64,000 nt of DNA from Clostridia bacterium (GCA_017483195.1 JAFULR010000017.1:1-64000), one strand, 5' to 3'. Counted from the stretch's first letter, positions 18,487 through 26,416 are shown. Made by a program: numbers and translations. The notes: generated from the letters alone by a model not told the origin.

Positions 18487-19116
18487 ATGAATAATAAATT
18501 TACCGAGAAAATGCTTGAAAAATTACGTACCGATGTAAAGAAGGAAATGGGAGAGAAGCGCTATAATCACACGCTTGAGGTGGAAAAAATGGCAATACGC
18601 CTCAGCGAGATCTACGCGCCCGATAAGATCCCCACTCTTCGTGCGGCTGCGCTTTTGCACGACGTTACTAAGGAGAGAAGTACAGAGGAGCATATCGCAA
18701 TCTGTGAAAAAGCGGGACTTGTGGTAAGCGAGGCTGAGCGAAAGGCTCCCAAAATGTTCCATTCAAAAACGGCTGCGCTCGTAATTCCCGAAAAATATCC
18801 CGAATTTGCCGTTCCCGAGCTTGTTGAAGCAGTAAGGTATCATACTACGGGCAAGGCAAATATGAATATAATCGAAAAGATAATCTATCTTGCGGATTAT
18901 ATCGATATGTCAAGAAGCTTCGAGGATTGCGTTGCGCTTCGCAAATACTTTTTTGACTTTGATTTTGAAAATGCGAGTGAGGAGGACAAAATTGCCCATC
19001 TTCGCGAAACGCTTATAAGATCATATGACTATACAATACGCGGTCTGCTTGAGGACGGAAAGTACATAAACGATAATACATTCGAGGCAAGGAATTTTTT
19101 GATACTTGAAAGATAG
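18487..19116 (+). CDS. yqeK: HD-domain hydrolase YqeK
   Basis: YqeK-family HD proteins hydrolyse diadenosine tetraphosphate symmetrically (known for Bacillus and Clostridium members). The 209-residue protein has the metal-binding histidine near RYNHTLEVE, the HD pair in LLHDVTKE near 58, and YHTTGKANMNIIEKIIYLADYID near 120. The ATG at 18487 is preferred to an upstream TTG, because it restores the usual start relative to the HTLEVE motif, though only a weak GCGAGG site precedes it. It follows nadD as expected. Confidence 0.9.
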   Translation: MNNKFTEKMLEKLRTDVKKEMGEKRYNHTLEVEKMAIRLSEIYAPDKIPTLRAAALLHDVTKERSTEEHIAICEKAGLVVSEAERKAPKMFHSKTAALVIPEKYPEFAVPELVEAVRYHTTGKANMNIIEKIIYLADYIDMSRSFEDCVALRKYFFDFDFENASEEDKIAHLRETLIRSYDYTIRGLLEDGKYINDNTFEARNFLILER

Positions 19117-19118
19117 AC

Positions 19119-19173
19119 TTATCCTTCATCTCTTAAATACATAAAAAATTAAGAGGTGAGTTATGAAGGATAA
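19119..19173 (+). promoter_or_regulatory. Hairpin that pairs the start codon region of the LCP gene
   Basis: TTATCCTTCAT (19119-19129) is the exact reverse complement of the first 11 bases of the LCP gene (19163-19173, start codon included). The next CTCTTAA (19130-19136) pairs with TTAAGAG (19149-19155), which contains part of the ribosome binding site AAGAGGTG. Eighteen pairs, a 12-base loop and a seven-base bulge result. In mRNA this would hide both the binding site and the ATG, so it probably tunes translation. The yqeK stop lies just upstream. Confidence 0.65.
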
Positions 19174-20158
19174 TATTTTGATCAAGCTGATGCTTTTGAG
19201 CTTTGTGCTTTTGCTTGTGGTGGCTTTGATAGCCTATGCGACGTCGCTTCCCGATAAGAAGAGCGACGCGCTTGAAACTGCCGCATCTCAGAAAATTTAT
19301 AATATTCTTGTCCTCGGTGAAGATAGTGTTGCAGGTCTTTGCGACCTTACTATGCTTGTTTCCTTGAACTGCGCAAGCGGTGACGTTAACGTTATGCAGA
19401 TACCAAGGGATACGTATTATAATTTTACTGATGGGAATTATAAAAAGATCAATGGTGCTCCAAGAGCTCTTGGAGTGAGCAAATTTGCGCAAGAGCTTGG
19501 AGAGAGCCTTGGCATAGGTATAGATTATTATCTCGCAATTACAACGGATACAGTAAAGGGTATGGTCGATGCGCTTGGCGGAGTTACACTTAACGTGCCG
19601 CAGAATATGGATTATGACGATCCTGATCAGGGCTTGCACATACATCTTAATGCAGGAGAGCATACGCTTGACGGAGAGTCCGCAGTTCAATTTTTAAGAT
19701 ATCGCTCGGGATACGTTACGGGGGATCTTGGCAGGGCTGATGCTCAAAAGATATTTATGGCGGCTTTTGTGAAAAAGCTCGGAACCAAAAAAGACCCCAT
19801 TCTTTTCTATAAGCTTTTGAAAATGATATCGGATAGCGGAAAAATGAATATCGGCGAGAGGGATATCCTGAAGGTTATGAAGGATATGTCGGGCTCTGAT
19901 AAGGGGGAAGCATATTATCTTACGGCACCGGGTGAAGCGATCAGAAGCGAGAAAAGCGGCGCGTGGTATTATATACTTTCGCGCTCTTGTATGAACGAGA
20001 TATTGTGTGAGCGCTTTGGCGCTAAGAATGATTTTGATTTAAGCGATAAATTTGTTGACAAAACCGTTAAAAGGTTTTACGATATATACGAAAAGCGATG
20101 TGAATATAAGGTTCACACTGCAGATGATATCGAAAATGATTTTTTACACATAAATTAA
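19163..20158 (+). CDS. LytR-CpsA-Psr (LCP) family protein
   Basis: LCP enzymes sit in the membrane with an outside catalytic domain and transfer lipid-linked glycopolymers such as teichoic acids to peptidoglycan. The 331-residue protein has one N-terminal membrane segment (about 6-28). The LCP domain starts near 50 (NILVLGEDSVAGLCDLTMLVS) with MQIPRDTY near 85, GGVTLNVP near 137, and FLRYRSGYVTGDLGRADAQ near 175, which holds the arginines that hold pyrophosphate. It lies between yqeK and rsfS, a common arrangement in Clostridia. Its start codon is within a strong hairpin. Confidence 0.92.
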   Translation: MKDNILIKLMLLSFVLLLVVALIAYATSLPDKKSDALETAASQKIYNILVLGEDSVAGLCDLTMLVSLNCASGDVNVMQIPRDTYYNFTDGNYKKINGAPRALGVSKFAQELGESLGIGIDYYLAITTDTVKGMVDALGGVTLNVPQNMDYDDPDQGLHIHLNAGEHTLDGESAVQFLRYRSGYVTGDLGRADAQKIFMAAFVKKLGTKKDPILFYKLLKMISDSGKMNIGERDILKVMKDMSGSDKGEAYYLTAPGEAIRSEKSGAWYYILSRSCMNEILCERFGAKNDFDLSDKFVDKTVKRFYDIYEKRCEYKVHTADDIENDFLHIN

Positions 20159-20169
20159 GGAGTAATTCT

Positions 20170-20556
20170 ATGGAAGAAATGACCAATTTGAATGAGGAGA
20201 TGGTATCTCTTGAAAATGCATCACCCCTTGAAGTAGCAAGGGCGATCGAGAGCTTCCTTGACAACAAGAAGGGAAGGGACATTAAGGTCCTTCACGTTGA
20301 GGACGTGAGCAATATTGCGGACTACTTCGTAGTATGCACGGCAACGAGCAACACGCACGTTAAGGCTCTTTCGGGCGAGGTTGAATATCAGCTTGAGCGC
20401 CGCGGAGTTAACGCGTACCACATTGAGGGAAGGGATAATAACTCCTGGGTGGTACTCGACTATTGCAATGTTCTTGTTCACATCTTTAACAGAGAAGCAA
20501 GAGATTTTTATAATCTTGACAAATTATACGAAAATACCACAGAGGTTGAGGAATAA
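20170..20556 (+). CDS. rsfS: Ribosome silencing factor RsfS
   Basis: RsfS (YbeB/Iojap) binds ribosomal protein L14 and stops 50S from joining 30S during starvation. The 128-residue protein has the core IKVLHVEDVSNIADYFVV near 38, ATSNTHVKALSGEVE, and SWVVLDYCNVLVHIFN near 97. An extra 15 residues at the N-terminus precede the domain. It is 11 bases after the LCP gene and two bases before leuS. Confidence 0.94.
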   Translation: MEEMTNLNEEMVSLENASPLEVARAIESFLDNKKGRDIKVLHVEDVSNIADYFVVCTATSNTHVKALSGEVEYQLERRGVNAYHIEGRDNNSWVVLDYCNVLVHIFNREARDFYNLDKLYENTTEVEE

Positions 20557-20558
20557 AA

Positions 20559-22994
20559 ATGAAATACGAGCATTTATTGATTGAAAAGAAATGGCAGGAA
20601 TATTGGGAGAAGAACCACACCTTCAAAACCGACGTGTGGGATTTTTCAAAGCCCAAATACTACGTGCTTGATATGTTCCCCTATCCTTCGGGTGTTGGAC
20701 TTCACGCAGGTCATCCCGAGGGATATACCGCAACGGATATTGTTTCCCGTATGAAGAGGATGCAGGGCTATAACGTCCTTCACCCAATGGGTTACGACTC
20801 CTTCGGACTTCCCGCAGAGCAGTATGCTGTAAGCACGGGCAATCATCCCAACGGCTTTACGCAGGCTAATATCAAGACCTTCTCAAACCAGCTCCGTGAG
20901 CTTGGCTTTGACTATGACTGGGATAAGATGATAGCAACGAGCGATCCCGAGTTTTACAAGTGGACGCAGTGGATATTCAAGCAGCTCTATCTCGACGGCT
21001 ACGCTCAGTACATAGATATGCCCGTAAACTGGTGCGAGGAGCTTGGCACAGTGCTTTCAAATGACGAGGTCATCGACGGCAAGAGCGAGCGCGGCGGTTT
21101 CCCCGTAGTGCGCAAGAATATGAAGCAGTGGGTCATCAATCAGCCCGCGTTTGCAGAGCAGCTTCTTGAAGGACTTGACGAGATCGATTGGCCCGAATCC
21201 ACAAAGGCTATGCAGAAAAACTGGATAGGCAAATCCACAGGCGTTGAGGTGAAATTCAACATCGTGGGCGGCGGTGAATTTTCAATATTTACAACCTGCA
21301 TCGAAACAATCTACGGTATAACCTTTATGGTGCTTGCTCCCGACGGTGAGACCGTAAAGCAGCTTATGCCGAGAATTGAAAATAAGGAAGAGGTAGAGGC
21401 TTATATTGCCGAAACTCTTAAGAAGAACGATATGGACCGCACCGAGCTTAACAAGACCAAATCCGGCTGTGAGCTTAAGGGCGTTACCTGCATAAATCCC
21501 GTAAACGGTAAGGAAGCAAGAATGTTCATCGGTGACTTCGTGCTTGCAAGCTACGGCACGGGTGCGGTTATGGCGGTTCCTTCACACGATCAGCGCGATT
21601 TCGAGTATGCTCAGGCGCATGGAATCGATATGATACAGGTAATCGACGGTGATGAAAAGCTCGGCCACGTTGACGTAAGCGAGCACGCCTTTGAAAAGGG
21701 AGATTACCTTGGCAAGGGCTACAGACTTGTAAATTCCGAGGAATTCACGGGACTTACCGTTGAGGAGGCAAAGGAAGCGATCACTGCAAAGCTCGAAGCT
21801 ATGGGTGTTGCAAAGAGAACCGTAAACTATCATTTCAGAGAGTGGATCTTCGCGCGTCAGAGATATTGGGGCGAGCCCGTTCCCGTGGTTCACGGTGAGG
21901 ACGGAGCAGTTCACGTGCTTCCCGACGAGGAGCTTCCTCTCATTCTTCCCGAGCTTGAAAACTATAAGGGCGTTGGCGGAAAAGCTCCCCTTGAAAACGC
22001 GGAGGAATGGAAATACTACGATAAAAACGGTATAAAGGGCAAGAGAGAGACCTCTACTATGCCCGGCTCCGCAGGCTCAAGCTGGTACTATCTCAGATAT
22101 ATCGATCCTAAAAACGATAAGGCTCTTGCCGATCCCGCGCTTCTTAAGCATTGGATGCCCGTTGACCTCTATATCGGAGGACCCGAGCACGCGGTAGGTC
22201 ACCTTATGTATTCAAGGATCTGGAACAGATACCTTTACGATAAGGGCATTGCTCCCACAAAGGAGCCCTTTAAAAAGCTCGTTCATCAGGGAATGATCCT
22301 CGGCTCAAACGGTATCAAGATGGGTAAGAGATTCCCCGAGTTCGTTGTTAATTCCAGCGACGTTGTAAGAGAGTACGGCGCGGATACGCTCCGCCTTTAC
22401 GAGATGTTTATGGGTCCTCTTGAGGTTTCCAAGCCTTGGAGCGATCAGGGCGTTGAGGGCGCAAGACGATTCCTTAACAGAGTATGGGCATTCTTCACAG
22501 AGCCTGAAAACGTTGTGGACTGCGCAGTTCCCGCGCTTGAGAAGATATACCATAAGAGCGTAAAGAAGATCACCGAGGATTTTGAAAAGCTCGCGTTCAA
22601 CACGGCTATTTCTCAGATGATGATATTTGTAAATGCGGTGTATAAAGAGGGCAAATGCCCCCGTGAATATGCGGAGGGACTTATCAAAATGCTTTCTTGC
22701 ATTACTCCTCATATCGGTGAGGAAATGTGGAGTGTTCTCGGACATAACGATACCATTGCCTACGAGCCTTGGCCCGTTTATGACGAGAGCAAATGCGCAG
22801 ACGATACCGTAGAGGTTGCGGTTCAGGTAAACGGCAAGCTCAGAGCAACCGTTATGCTTCCCATAGATTGTCCCAAGGACGAGGCAATTGATATAGCAAA
22901 GGCGGATGAAAAGGTAGCAGCAGCGATTGAAGGCAAAACAGTGATCAAAGAAATCTCTGTTCCGAATAAAATCGTAAATATCGTTGTAAAATAA
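20559..22994 (+). CDS. leuS: Leucyl-tRNA synthetase with unusual KMSKS and editing-site motifs
   Basis: The 811-residue class I synthetase charges tRNA-Leu. The HIGH signature is HAGH near residue 50, in FPYPSGVGLHAGHPEG. The CP1 editing domain is present (GAVMAVPSHDQRDFEYA near 340). Two motifs differ from the textbook form. The usual TTRPDT of the editing pocket reads TTCIET, and the KMSKS loop reads KMGKR followed by FPEFVVN. The rest of the protein, including the anticodon-binding and C-terminal domains, is complete, so the gene is probably functional. It is the last gene of the long run that starts at smc or ftsY. No terminator was found before the rpsU promoter. Confidence 0.95.
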   Translation: MKYEHLLIEKKWQEYWEKNHTFKTDVWDFSKPKYYVLDMFPYPSGVGLHAGHPEGYTATDIVSRMKRMQGYNVLHPMGYDSFGLPAEQYAVSTGNHPNGFTQANIKTFSNQLRELGFDYDWDKMIATSDPEFYKWTQWIFKQLYLDGYAQYIDMPVNWCEELGTVLSNDEVIDGKSERGGFPVVRKNMKQWVINQPAFAEQLLEGLDEIDWPESTKAMQKNWIGKSTGVEVKFNIVGGGEFSIFTTCIETIYGITFMVLAPDGETVKQLMPRIENKEEVEAYIAETLKKNDMDRTELNKTKSGCELKGVTCINPVNGKEARMFIGDFVLASYGTGAVMAVPSHDQRDFEYAQAHGIDMIQVIDGDEKLGHVDVSEHAFEKGDYLGKGYRLVNSEEFTGLTVEEAKEAITAKLEAMGVAKRTVNYHFREWIFARQRYWGEPVPVVHGEDGAVHVLPDEELPLILPELENYKGVGGKAPLENAEEWKYYDKNGIKGKRETSTMPGSAGSSWYYLRYIDPKNDKALADPALLKHWMPVDLYIGGPEHAVGHLMYSRIWNRYLYDKGIAPTKEPFKKLVHQGMILGSNGIKMGKRFPEFVVNSSDVVREYGADTLRLYEMFMGPLEVSKPWSDQGVEGARRFLNRVWAFFTEPENVVDCAVPALEKIYHKSVKKITEDFEKLAFNTAISQMMIFVNAVYKEGKCPREYAEGLIKMLSCITPHIGEEMWSVLGHNDTIAYEPWPVYDESKCADDTVEVAVQVNGKLRATVMLPIDCPKDEAIDIAKADEKVAAAIEGKTVIKEISVPNKIVNIVVK

Positions 22995-23006
22995 TTTAAA
23001 AACCTA

Positions 23007-23035
23007 TTGACAAATAGGGAATTTTGGTGTAAAAT
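23007..23035 (+). promoter_or_regulatory. Sigma-A-type promoter of rpsU with a palindrome over the -35
   Basis: TTGACA (23007-23012) and TAAAAT (23030-23035) are 17 bases apart. The -35 box lies inside a perfect inverted repeat, CCTATT (23003-23008) and AATAGG (23013-23018) with a four-base centre, which could be an operator. Confidence 0.8.
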
Positions 23036-23048
23036 ATAACAGTATATT

Positions 23049-23065
23049 GTTCGAGTTACTCGAAC
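23049..23065 (+). promoter_or_regulatory. Small hairpin in the rpsU 5' leader
   Basis: GTTCGAG (23049-23055) and CTCGAAC (23059-23065) form a seven-pair stem with a three-base loop, just before the ribosome binding site GGGGAGGG. It lies entirely in the short leader and may bind S21 or simply shape the initiation region. Confidence 0.5.
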
Positions 23066-23087
23066 CTTGAGGGGAGGGAAACAGAAA

Positions 23088-23264
23088 ATGGCAGAAGTAA
23101 GAGTTAAGGAAGGCGAATCCTTGGATAGTGCCCTTCGTCGCTTCAAGCGCCAGTGCGCTCGTTCCGGTATCCTCACTGAGCTTCGTAAGAGAGAACACTA
23201 TGAGAAACCCAGTGTTAAGCGCAAGAAGAAGTCAGAGGCTGCAAGAAAGCGCAAATACAAATAA
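23088..23264 (+). CDS. rpsU: 30S ribosomal protein S21
   Basis: The 58-residue protein begins [20 protein letters not shown] and ends with a lysine/arginine-rich tail ([15 protein letters not shown]), as S21 does. It helps mRNA selection near the 3' end of 16S rRNA. The ATG at 23088 follows GGGGAGGG. It is a single-gene unit with its own promoter and a strong terminator. Confidence 0.97.
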   Translation: MAEVRVKEGESLDSALRRFKRQCARSGILTELRKREHYEKPSVKRKKKSEAARKRKYK

Positions 23265-23284
23265 TATTTGTTAATAACAAAATT

Positions 23285-23312
23285 GCCGATGTGATATCAC
23301 ATCGGCTTTTGT
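23285..23312 (+). terminator. Terminator of rpsU (perfect 22-base palindrome)
   Basis: Positions 23285-23306 form a perfect palindrome starting GCCGATGTGA, followed by TTTTGTTTTTG. On the other strand the same palindrome contains the last codons and stop of the convergent hypothetical gene, so it can end transcripts from both sides. Confidence 0.93.
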
Positions 23313-23965
23313 TTTTGTATTGCGTTTATTTTTTCCGTAAAGGCATATATATCTCTAAAAAGCTCACCGCCGTTGAATTCTTTAAACCTTGGCGAACCGG
23401 AGTGCAGGGTAATGCTTTTGTAAAAATCGGGGATAACACTGTCGCATATCAGAGCGAGAGTGCCAAGCCTTTCCTTTTTGTGTAAAATATATTTTTTTGC
23501 TTCTTCAATTGACGAGGTGAATTCGCCGTCAATTTGCTTGATCTCTGCTCCGTAATCAAGGCTGTCATAAAGAGCCGCCTTGTATGGCAGAAATTTCGAA
23601 TATCCGCGTAAAAGAGAGGCGCACTCTTTGTCAAGCGCTAATATGGATTGTGAAAGGCTTGAGATCTCCGCATACAAAGATTTTCTTAATACCTCGATAT
23701 TGTTTATCATATTAAAATATGAAGCTTTGAACTCCTCCATTTCCTCTTTCGTCATCTTGGACGCGAAGAAGCAACCGTTTTTTTGATATGAAAGCAAGGC
23801 TTTTGCATTTTCTGCCATTTCTTCGAGTGTCGGTATAATATCAATTTCTTCGTCGTACGAATAATCAAAGCTCGTTTCAAATGTGGGCAGGGAGCTATAG
23901 CCACATTTTATTTCATTGTATTTTTTTAGCTGCTCCGGTGTAAAGGTAAGTATCAGTCCGTCCAT
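23297..23965 (-). CDS. Hypothetical protein, mostly helical, no recognised family
   Basis: I do not recognise this 222-residue protein. It has no signal peptide or membrane segment. It is rich in Glu, Lys, Tyr and Ser and looks mostly alpha-helical, with a stretch at about 65-115 (MTKEEMEEFKASYFNM and on) that could form a coiled coil. The ATG follows AAAGGAG on the minus strand and a promoter at 23994-24022 whose -35 box lies in the khpA terminator. Its stop codon lies inside the rpsU terminator palindrome. The coding signal is good: long frame, ribosome binding site, promoter and typical codon use. Confidence 0.65.
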   Translation of the reverse strand: MDGLILTFTPEQLKKYNEIKCGYSSLPTFETSFDYSYDEEIDIIPTLEEMAENAKALLSYQKNGCFFASKMTKEEMEEFKASYFNMINNIEVLRKSLYAEISSLSQSILALDKECASLLRGYSKFLPYKAALYDSLDYGAEIKQIDGEFTSSIEEAKKYILHKKERLGTLALICDSVIPDFYKSITLHSGSPRFKEFNGGELFRDIYAFTEKINAIQKQKPM

Positions 23966-23993
23966 ATTCTTCTCCTTTCAGCTTTATGATATA

Positions 23994-24034
23994 ATTATAA
24001 TAAAAAACCCGACTGTAGTCAAGTCGGGTTTTTT
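23994..24034 (-). promoter_or_regulatory. khpA terminator overlapping the promoter of the next gene
   Basis: AAAAAACCCGACT (24002-24014) and AGTCGGGTTTTTT (24022-24034) form a 13-pair terminator with a seven-base loop, just past the khpA stop. On the minus strand the loop and stem contain TTGACT (24022-24017), and TATAAT follows 17 bases later (23999-23994). The hairpin that ends the ylxM-ffh-rpsP-khpA transcript therefore also carries the -35 box of the 23297-23965 gene. Confidence 0.8.
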
Positions 24035-24045
24035 ATTCAAGTAAA

Positions 24046-24282
24046 TTATTTTATTTCAACATTTACTTTCTTGCCGCAATCTGCGCTTGCCGCCTTAATT
24101 ACAGAGCGGATAGCCTTTGCGATCTTTCCGTTTTTGCCGATAACCATTCCCATATCCTCGGGTGCAACGTTGAGGGAAAGGGTAATGCTACGGTCATCTT
24201 CGGTAAGGATAACGGTAACCTCATCGGGATTATCGACTATCGCTCTCGCGATGTCGGTCAAGGTCTGCTTCAAATCCGTCAT
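24046..24282 (-). CDS. khpA: KH-domain RNA-binding protein KhpA
   Basis: The 78-residue protein is a single type II KH domain with the GxxG loop in MVIGKNGKIAKAIRSVIKAA near 55. KhpA works with KhpB/EloR in RNA binding and cell elongation control in Gram-positive bacteria. It follows rpsP by 19 bases on the minus strand, the conserved ffh-rpsP-khpA order. A strong terminator follows it. Confidence 0.93.
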   Translation of the reverse strand: MTDLKQTLTDIARAIVDNPDEVTVILTEDDRSITLSLNVAPEDMGMVIGKNGKIAKAIRSVIKAASADCGKKVNVEIK

Positions 24283-24301
24283 CGGTATCTCCTGCCTTTA
24301 A

Positions 24302-24547
24302 TTAGTCAACGATGTTGCTTCTCTTAAGCAAGGATTTAACAGTGTCTGTGGGCTGAGCGCCGTTAGCGATCCACTTTTTAGCCTTTTCTGCGTCGATCTT
24401 GATCTCAGCGGGCTCTGTGATGGGGTTGTAGTAACCGATCTCCTCGATGAAACGACCATCTCTGGGGTAGCGGCTGTCTGCAACAACTACACGGTAAAAG
24501 GGTGCCTTCTTCTGACCCATTCTTCTAAGTCTGATTTTTACTGCCAT
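24302..24547 (-). CDS. rpsP: 30S ribosomal protein S16
   Basis: The 81-residue protein has the S16 start ([20 protein letters not shown]), followed by [20 protein letters not shown] and the conserved NGAQPTDTV near 65. It is an assembly protein of the 30S subunit. GGAGGAATATTACA precedes the ATG on the minus strand. The 83-base gap to ffh contains a small weak hairpin (24604-24617 in plus coordinates) followed on the minus strand by T residues. This could partly reduce read-through from ffh. Confidence 0.97.
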   Translation of the reverse strand: MAVKIRLRRMGQKKAPFYRVVVADSRYPRDGRFIEEIGYYNPITEPAEIKIDAEKAKKWIANGAQPTDTVKSLLKRSNIVD

Positions 24548-24630
24548 TGTAATATTCCTCCAAGAATAAAATTAAATTATTTTTTGACTTTTTTATTAAA
24601 AATCCGTATTTTTACGGTATTTTTTACTAA

Positions 24631-25974
24631 TTAAAACGGAAATCTTCCGCGTCCTGTGCCAAAGCCCATTCTCTTGAGCTTTTTGGGATCTGAGAATTGC
24701 TTCATCATCTTCTTCATCTGCTCGAACTGACGAAGCAGCTTGTTAACTTCCTCAACACTTGTGCCGCTGCCCTTGGCAATTCTTTGCTTTCTTGACGAGT
24801 TGATGATTTCGGGATTGACTCTTTCCTTCATGGTCATGGAGCGGATGATCGCTTCCATATGAGCCATAGCCTTTTCGTCTATCTTAACGTCCTTCATAGC
24901 CGCGCCGCCGGGCATCATACCAAGCATCTGCTCAACGCCGCCCATATTGCGAAGCTGCTGGAACTGCTCAAGGAAGTCGTCAAGCGTGAATTTCTGCTGA
25001 CGTATCTTCTTTTCAAGCTCCGCGCTCTGCTTTTCGTCGTAAGCGGTCTGCGCCTTTTCGATAAGTGTGAGAACGTCACCCATTCCAAGAATTCTTGATG
25101 CCATTCTCTCGGGATGGAAGGGCTCTATCGTGTCGAGCTTTTCACCCGTACCGATGAATTTTATAGGCTTGCCGGTAACGTGCTTTATTGAAAGCGCCGC
25201 ACCGCCTCGTGTATCGCCGTCAAGCTTTGTAAGAACCACACCCGTGATATCGAGAAGCTCGTTAAAGGTCTCCGCAACGTTAACTGCGTCCTGACCTATC
25301 ATAGCGTCAACGGTGAGAAGTATCTCCGTCGGCTTGGTTTCTGCCTTGATAGCCTTAAGCTCCGCCATAAGCTCTTCATCGATGTGAAGACGGCCTGCGG
25401 TATCGATAAATACCATATCGTAGCCCTTTTGCTTAGCGTAAGCCACGCCCTCCTTCGCAATGGTGATGGGAGAAACCTTGTCGCCCATTGTGAAAACGGG
25501 GATATCGAGCTTTTCGCCCACTATCTGAAGCTGCTTGATAGCGGCGGGACGATAGATATCGCACGCGACGAGCAAGGGATGCTTGCCCTGCTTTTTATAA
25601 AGACCTGCGAGCTTACCTGCGTGAGTGGTTTTACCCGCGCCCTGAAGACCCACCATCATAATAACGGTTGGCGGAGCGGAGGCGATCGTCAGCTTTGACT
25701 GAGTTCCACCCATAAGGTTTATAAGCTCTTCATTAACTATCTTGACTATCTGCTGCGCGGGGAGGAGGGATTCGAGCACCTCTGCGCCCACGGCACGCTC
25801 TGAAACTGTATTGACAAAGCTTTTTACTACCTTGAAGTTTACATCCGCCTCAAGGAGAGCAAGCTTTATTTCTCTCATACCGACCTTAACATCCTCGGGG
25901 GTGAGCTTACCTTTGTTTCTGAATTTTTTGAATGCGTTGTTCAGCTTGTCGCTGAGGCTTTCAAACATACCCAT
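24631..25974 (-). CDS. ffh: Signal recognition particle GTPase Ffh (SRP54)
   Basis: Ffh binds signal sequences at the ribosome and, with FtsY, delivers them to the Sec translocon. The 447-residue protein has the N domain and the G domain (GLQGAGKTTHAGKLA near 108, DIYRPAAIKQL, DTAGRL, TKLDGDTRGG). The methionine-rich M domain (NMGGVEQMLGMMPGG, RIAKGSGTSVEEVNKLLRQF, EQMKKMMKQF) ends in GRGRFPF. Length is normal. ylxM lies 22 bases upstream, which is the standard Firmicutes pairing. Confidence 0.97.
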   Translation of the reverse strand: MGMFESLSDKLNNAFKKFRNKGKLTPEDVKVGMREIKLALLEADVNFKVVKSFVNTVSERAVGAEVLESLLPAQQIVKIVNEELINLMGGTQSKLTIASAPPTVIMMVGLQGAGKTTHAGKLAGLYKKQGKHPLLVACDIYRPAAIKQLQIVGEKLDIPVFTMGDKVSPITIAKEGVAYAKQKGYDMVFIDTAGRLHIDEELMAELKAIKAETKPTEILLTVDAMIGQDAVNVAETFNELLDITGVVLTKLDGDTRGGAALSIKHVTGKPIKFIGTGEKLDTIEPFHPERMASRILGMGDVLTLIEKAQTAYDEKQSAELEKKIRQQKFTLDDFLEQFQQLRNMGGVEQMLGMMPGGAAMKDVKIDEKAMAHMEAIIRSMTMKERVNPEIINSSRKQRIAKGSGTSVEEVNKLLRQFEQMKKMMKQFSDPKKLKRMGFGTGRGRFPF

Positions 25975-25995
25975 ATTACTTGCCTCCTGAATGTA

Positions 25996-26328
25996 TTATT
26001 TTATTATATCGGATATCTCCTTTATCTCATTTCTGAGGGAAGGGGGGATCTCCTCGGTATTTGCGATATTCACCATATTATCCGCGTGGCTGCGAAGCGC
26101 TCTCATTTTCTTAGCAAGTCCAAGCTTTTCTTCAAGGAAAAGAAGCTCGTCCTCCGCCTTCTTTATAAGCTCACGCACACCCTGACGGGAAATGCCTATT
26201 TGCTCGGCTATCTCGGCAAGAGAGAGATCCTCGTTGTAATACATATCAAGCACTTCTTTTTTACGCTCCGTAAGCACGTCACCGTAAAAATCAAGCAGAT
26301 AAGATATTCTAAGATCCTTCTCAAACAT
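25996..26328 (-). CDS. ylxM: YlxM-family helix-turn-helix protein, SRP-associated
   Basis: The 110-residue protein has a sigma-70 region 4-like helix-turn-helix (LTERKKEVLDMYYNEDLSLAEIAEQIGISRQGV split across residues 20-52). YlxM proteins occur next to ffh and affect the SRP GTPase cycle. Its role as a DNA-binding protein is unclear. The ATG at 26328 is chosen because GGAG lies eight bases upstream and the protein then has the family length. A longer frame would run into the promoter. It is first in ylxM-ffh-rpsP-khpA. Confidence 0.9.
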   Translation of the reverse strand: MFEKDLRISYLLDFYGDVLTERKKEVLDMYYNEDLSLAEIAEQIGISRQGVRELIKKAEDELLFLEEKLGLAKKMRALRSHADNMVNIANTEEIPPSLRNEIKEISDIIK

Positions 26329-26344
26329 AGATAACTCCAAAAAA

Positions 26345-26400
26345 TAATGTGTAAAGCAAAATACTTTACACATTATAGCATAAGACTGTTTTATTGTCAA
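26345..26400 (-). promoter_or_regulatory. Promoter of ylxM-ffh with a 12-base inverted repeat at the start site
   Basis: On the minus strand TTGACA (26400-26395) and TATAAT (26377-26372) are 17 bases apart. A perfect inverted repeat, TAATGTGTAAAG (26345-26356) and CTTTACACATTA (26364-26375), covers the -10 box and the expected start site. It could be an operator, since the first arm would not be fully transcribed. If transcription starts early it could instead form an RNA hairpin followed by ATTTTTT. Confidence 0.8.
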
Positions 26401-26416
26401 TAGATTTTTTAAAAAA

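Noticed and set aside
26345-26375. GlnR/TnrA operator in the ylxM promoter palindrome
   Set aside because: The GlnR/TnrA site needs TGTNA and TNACA seven bases apart. Here the spacing is 11.
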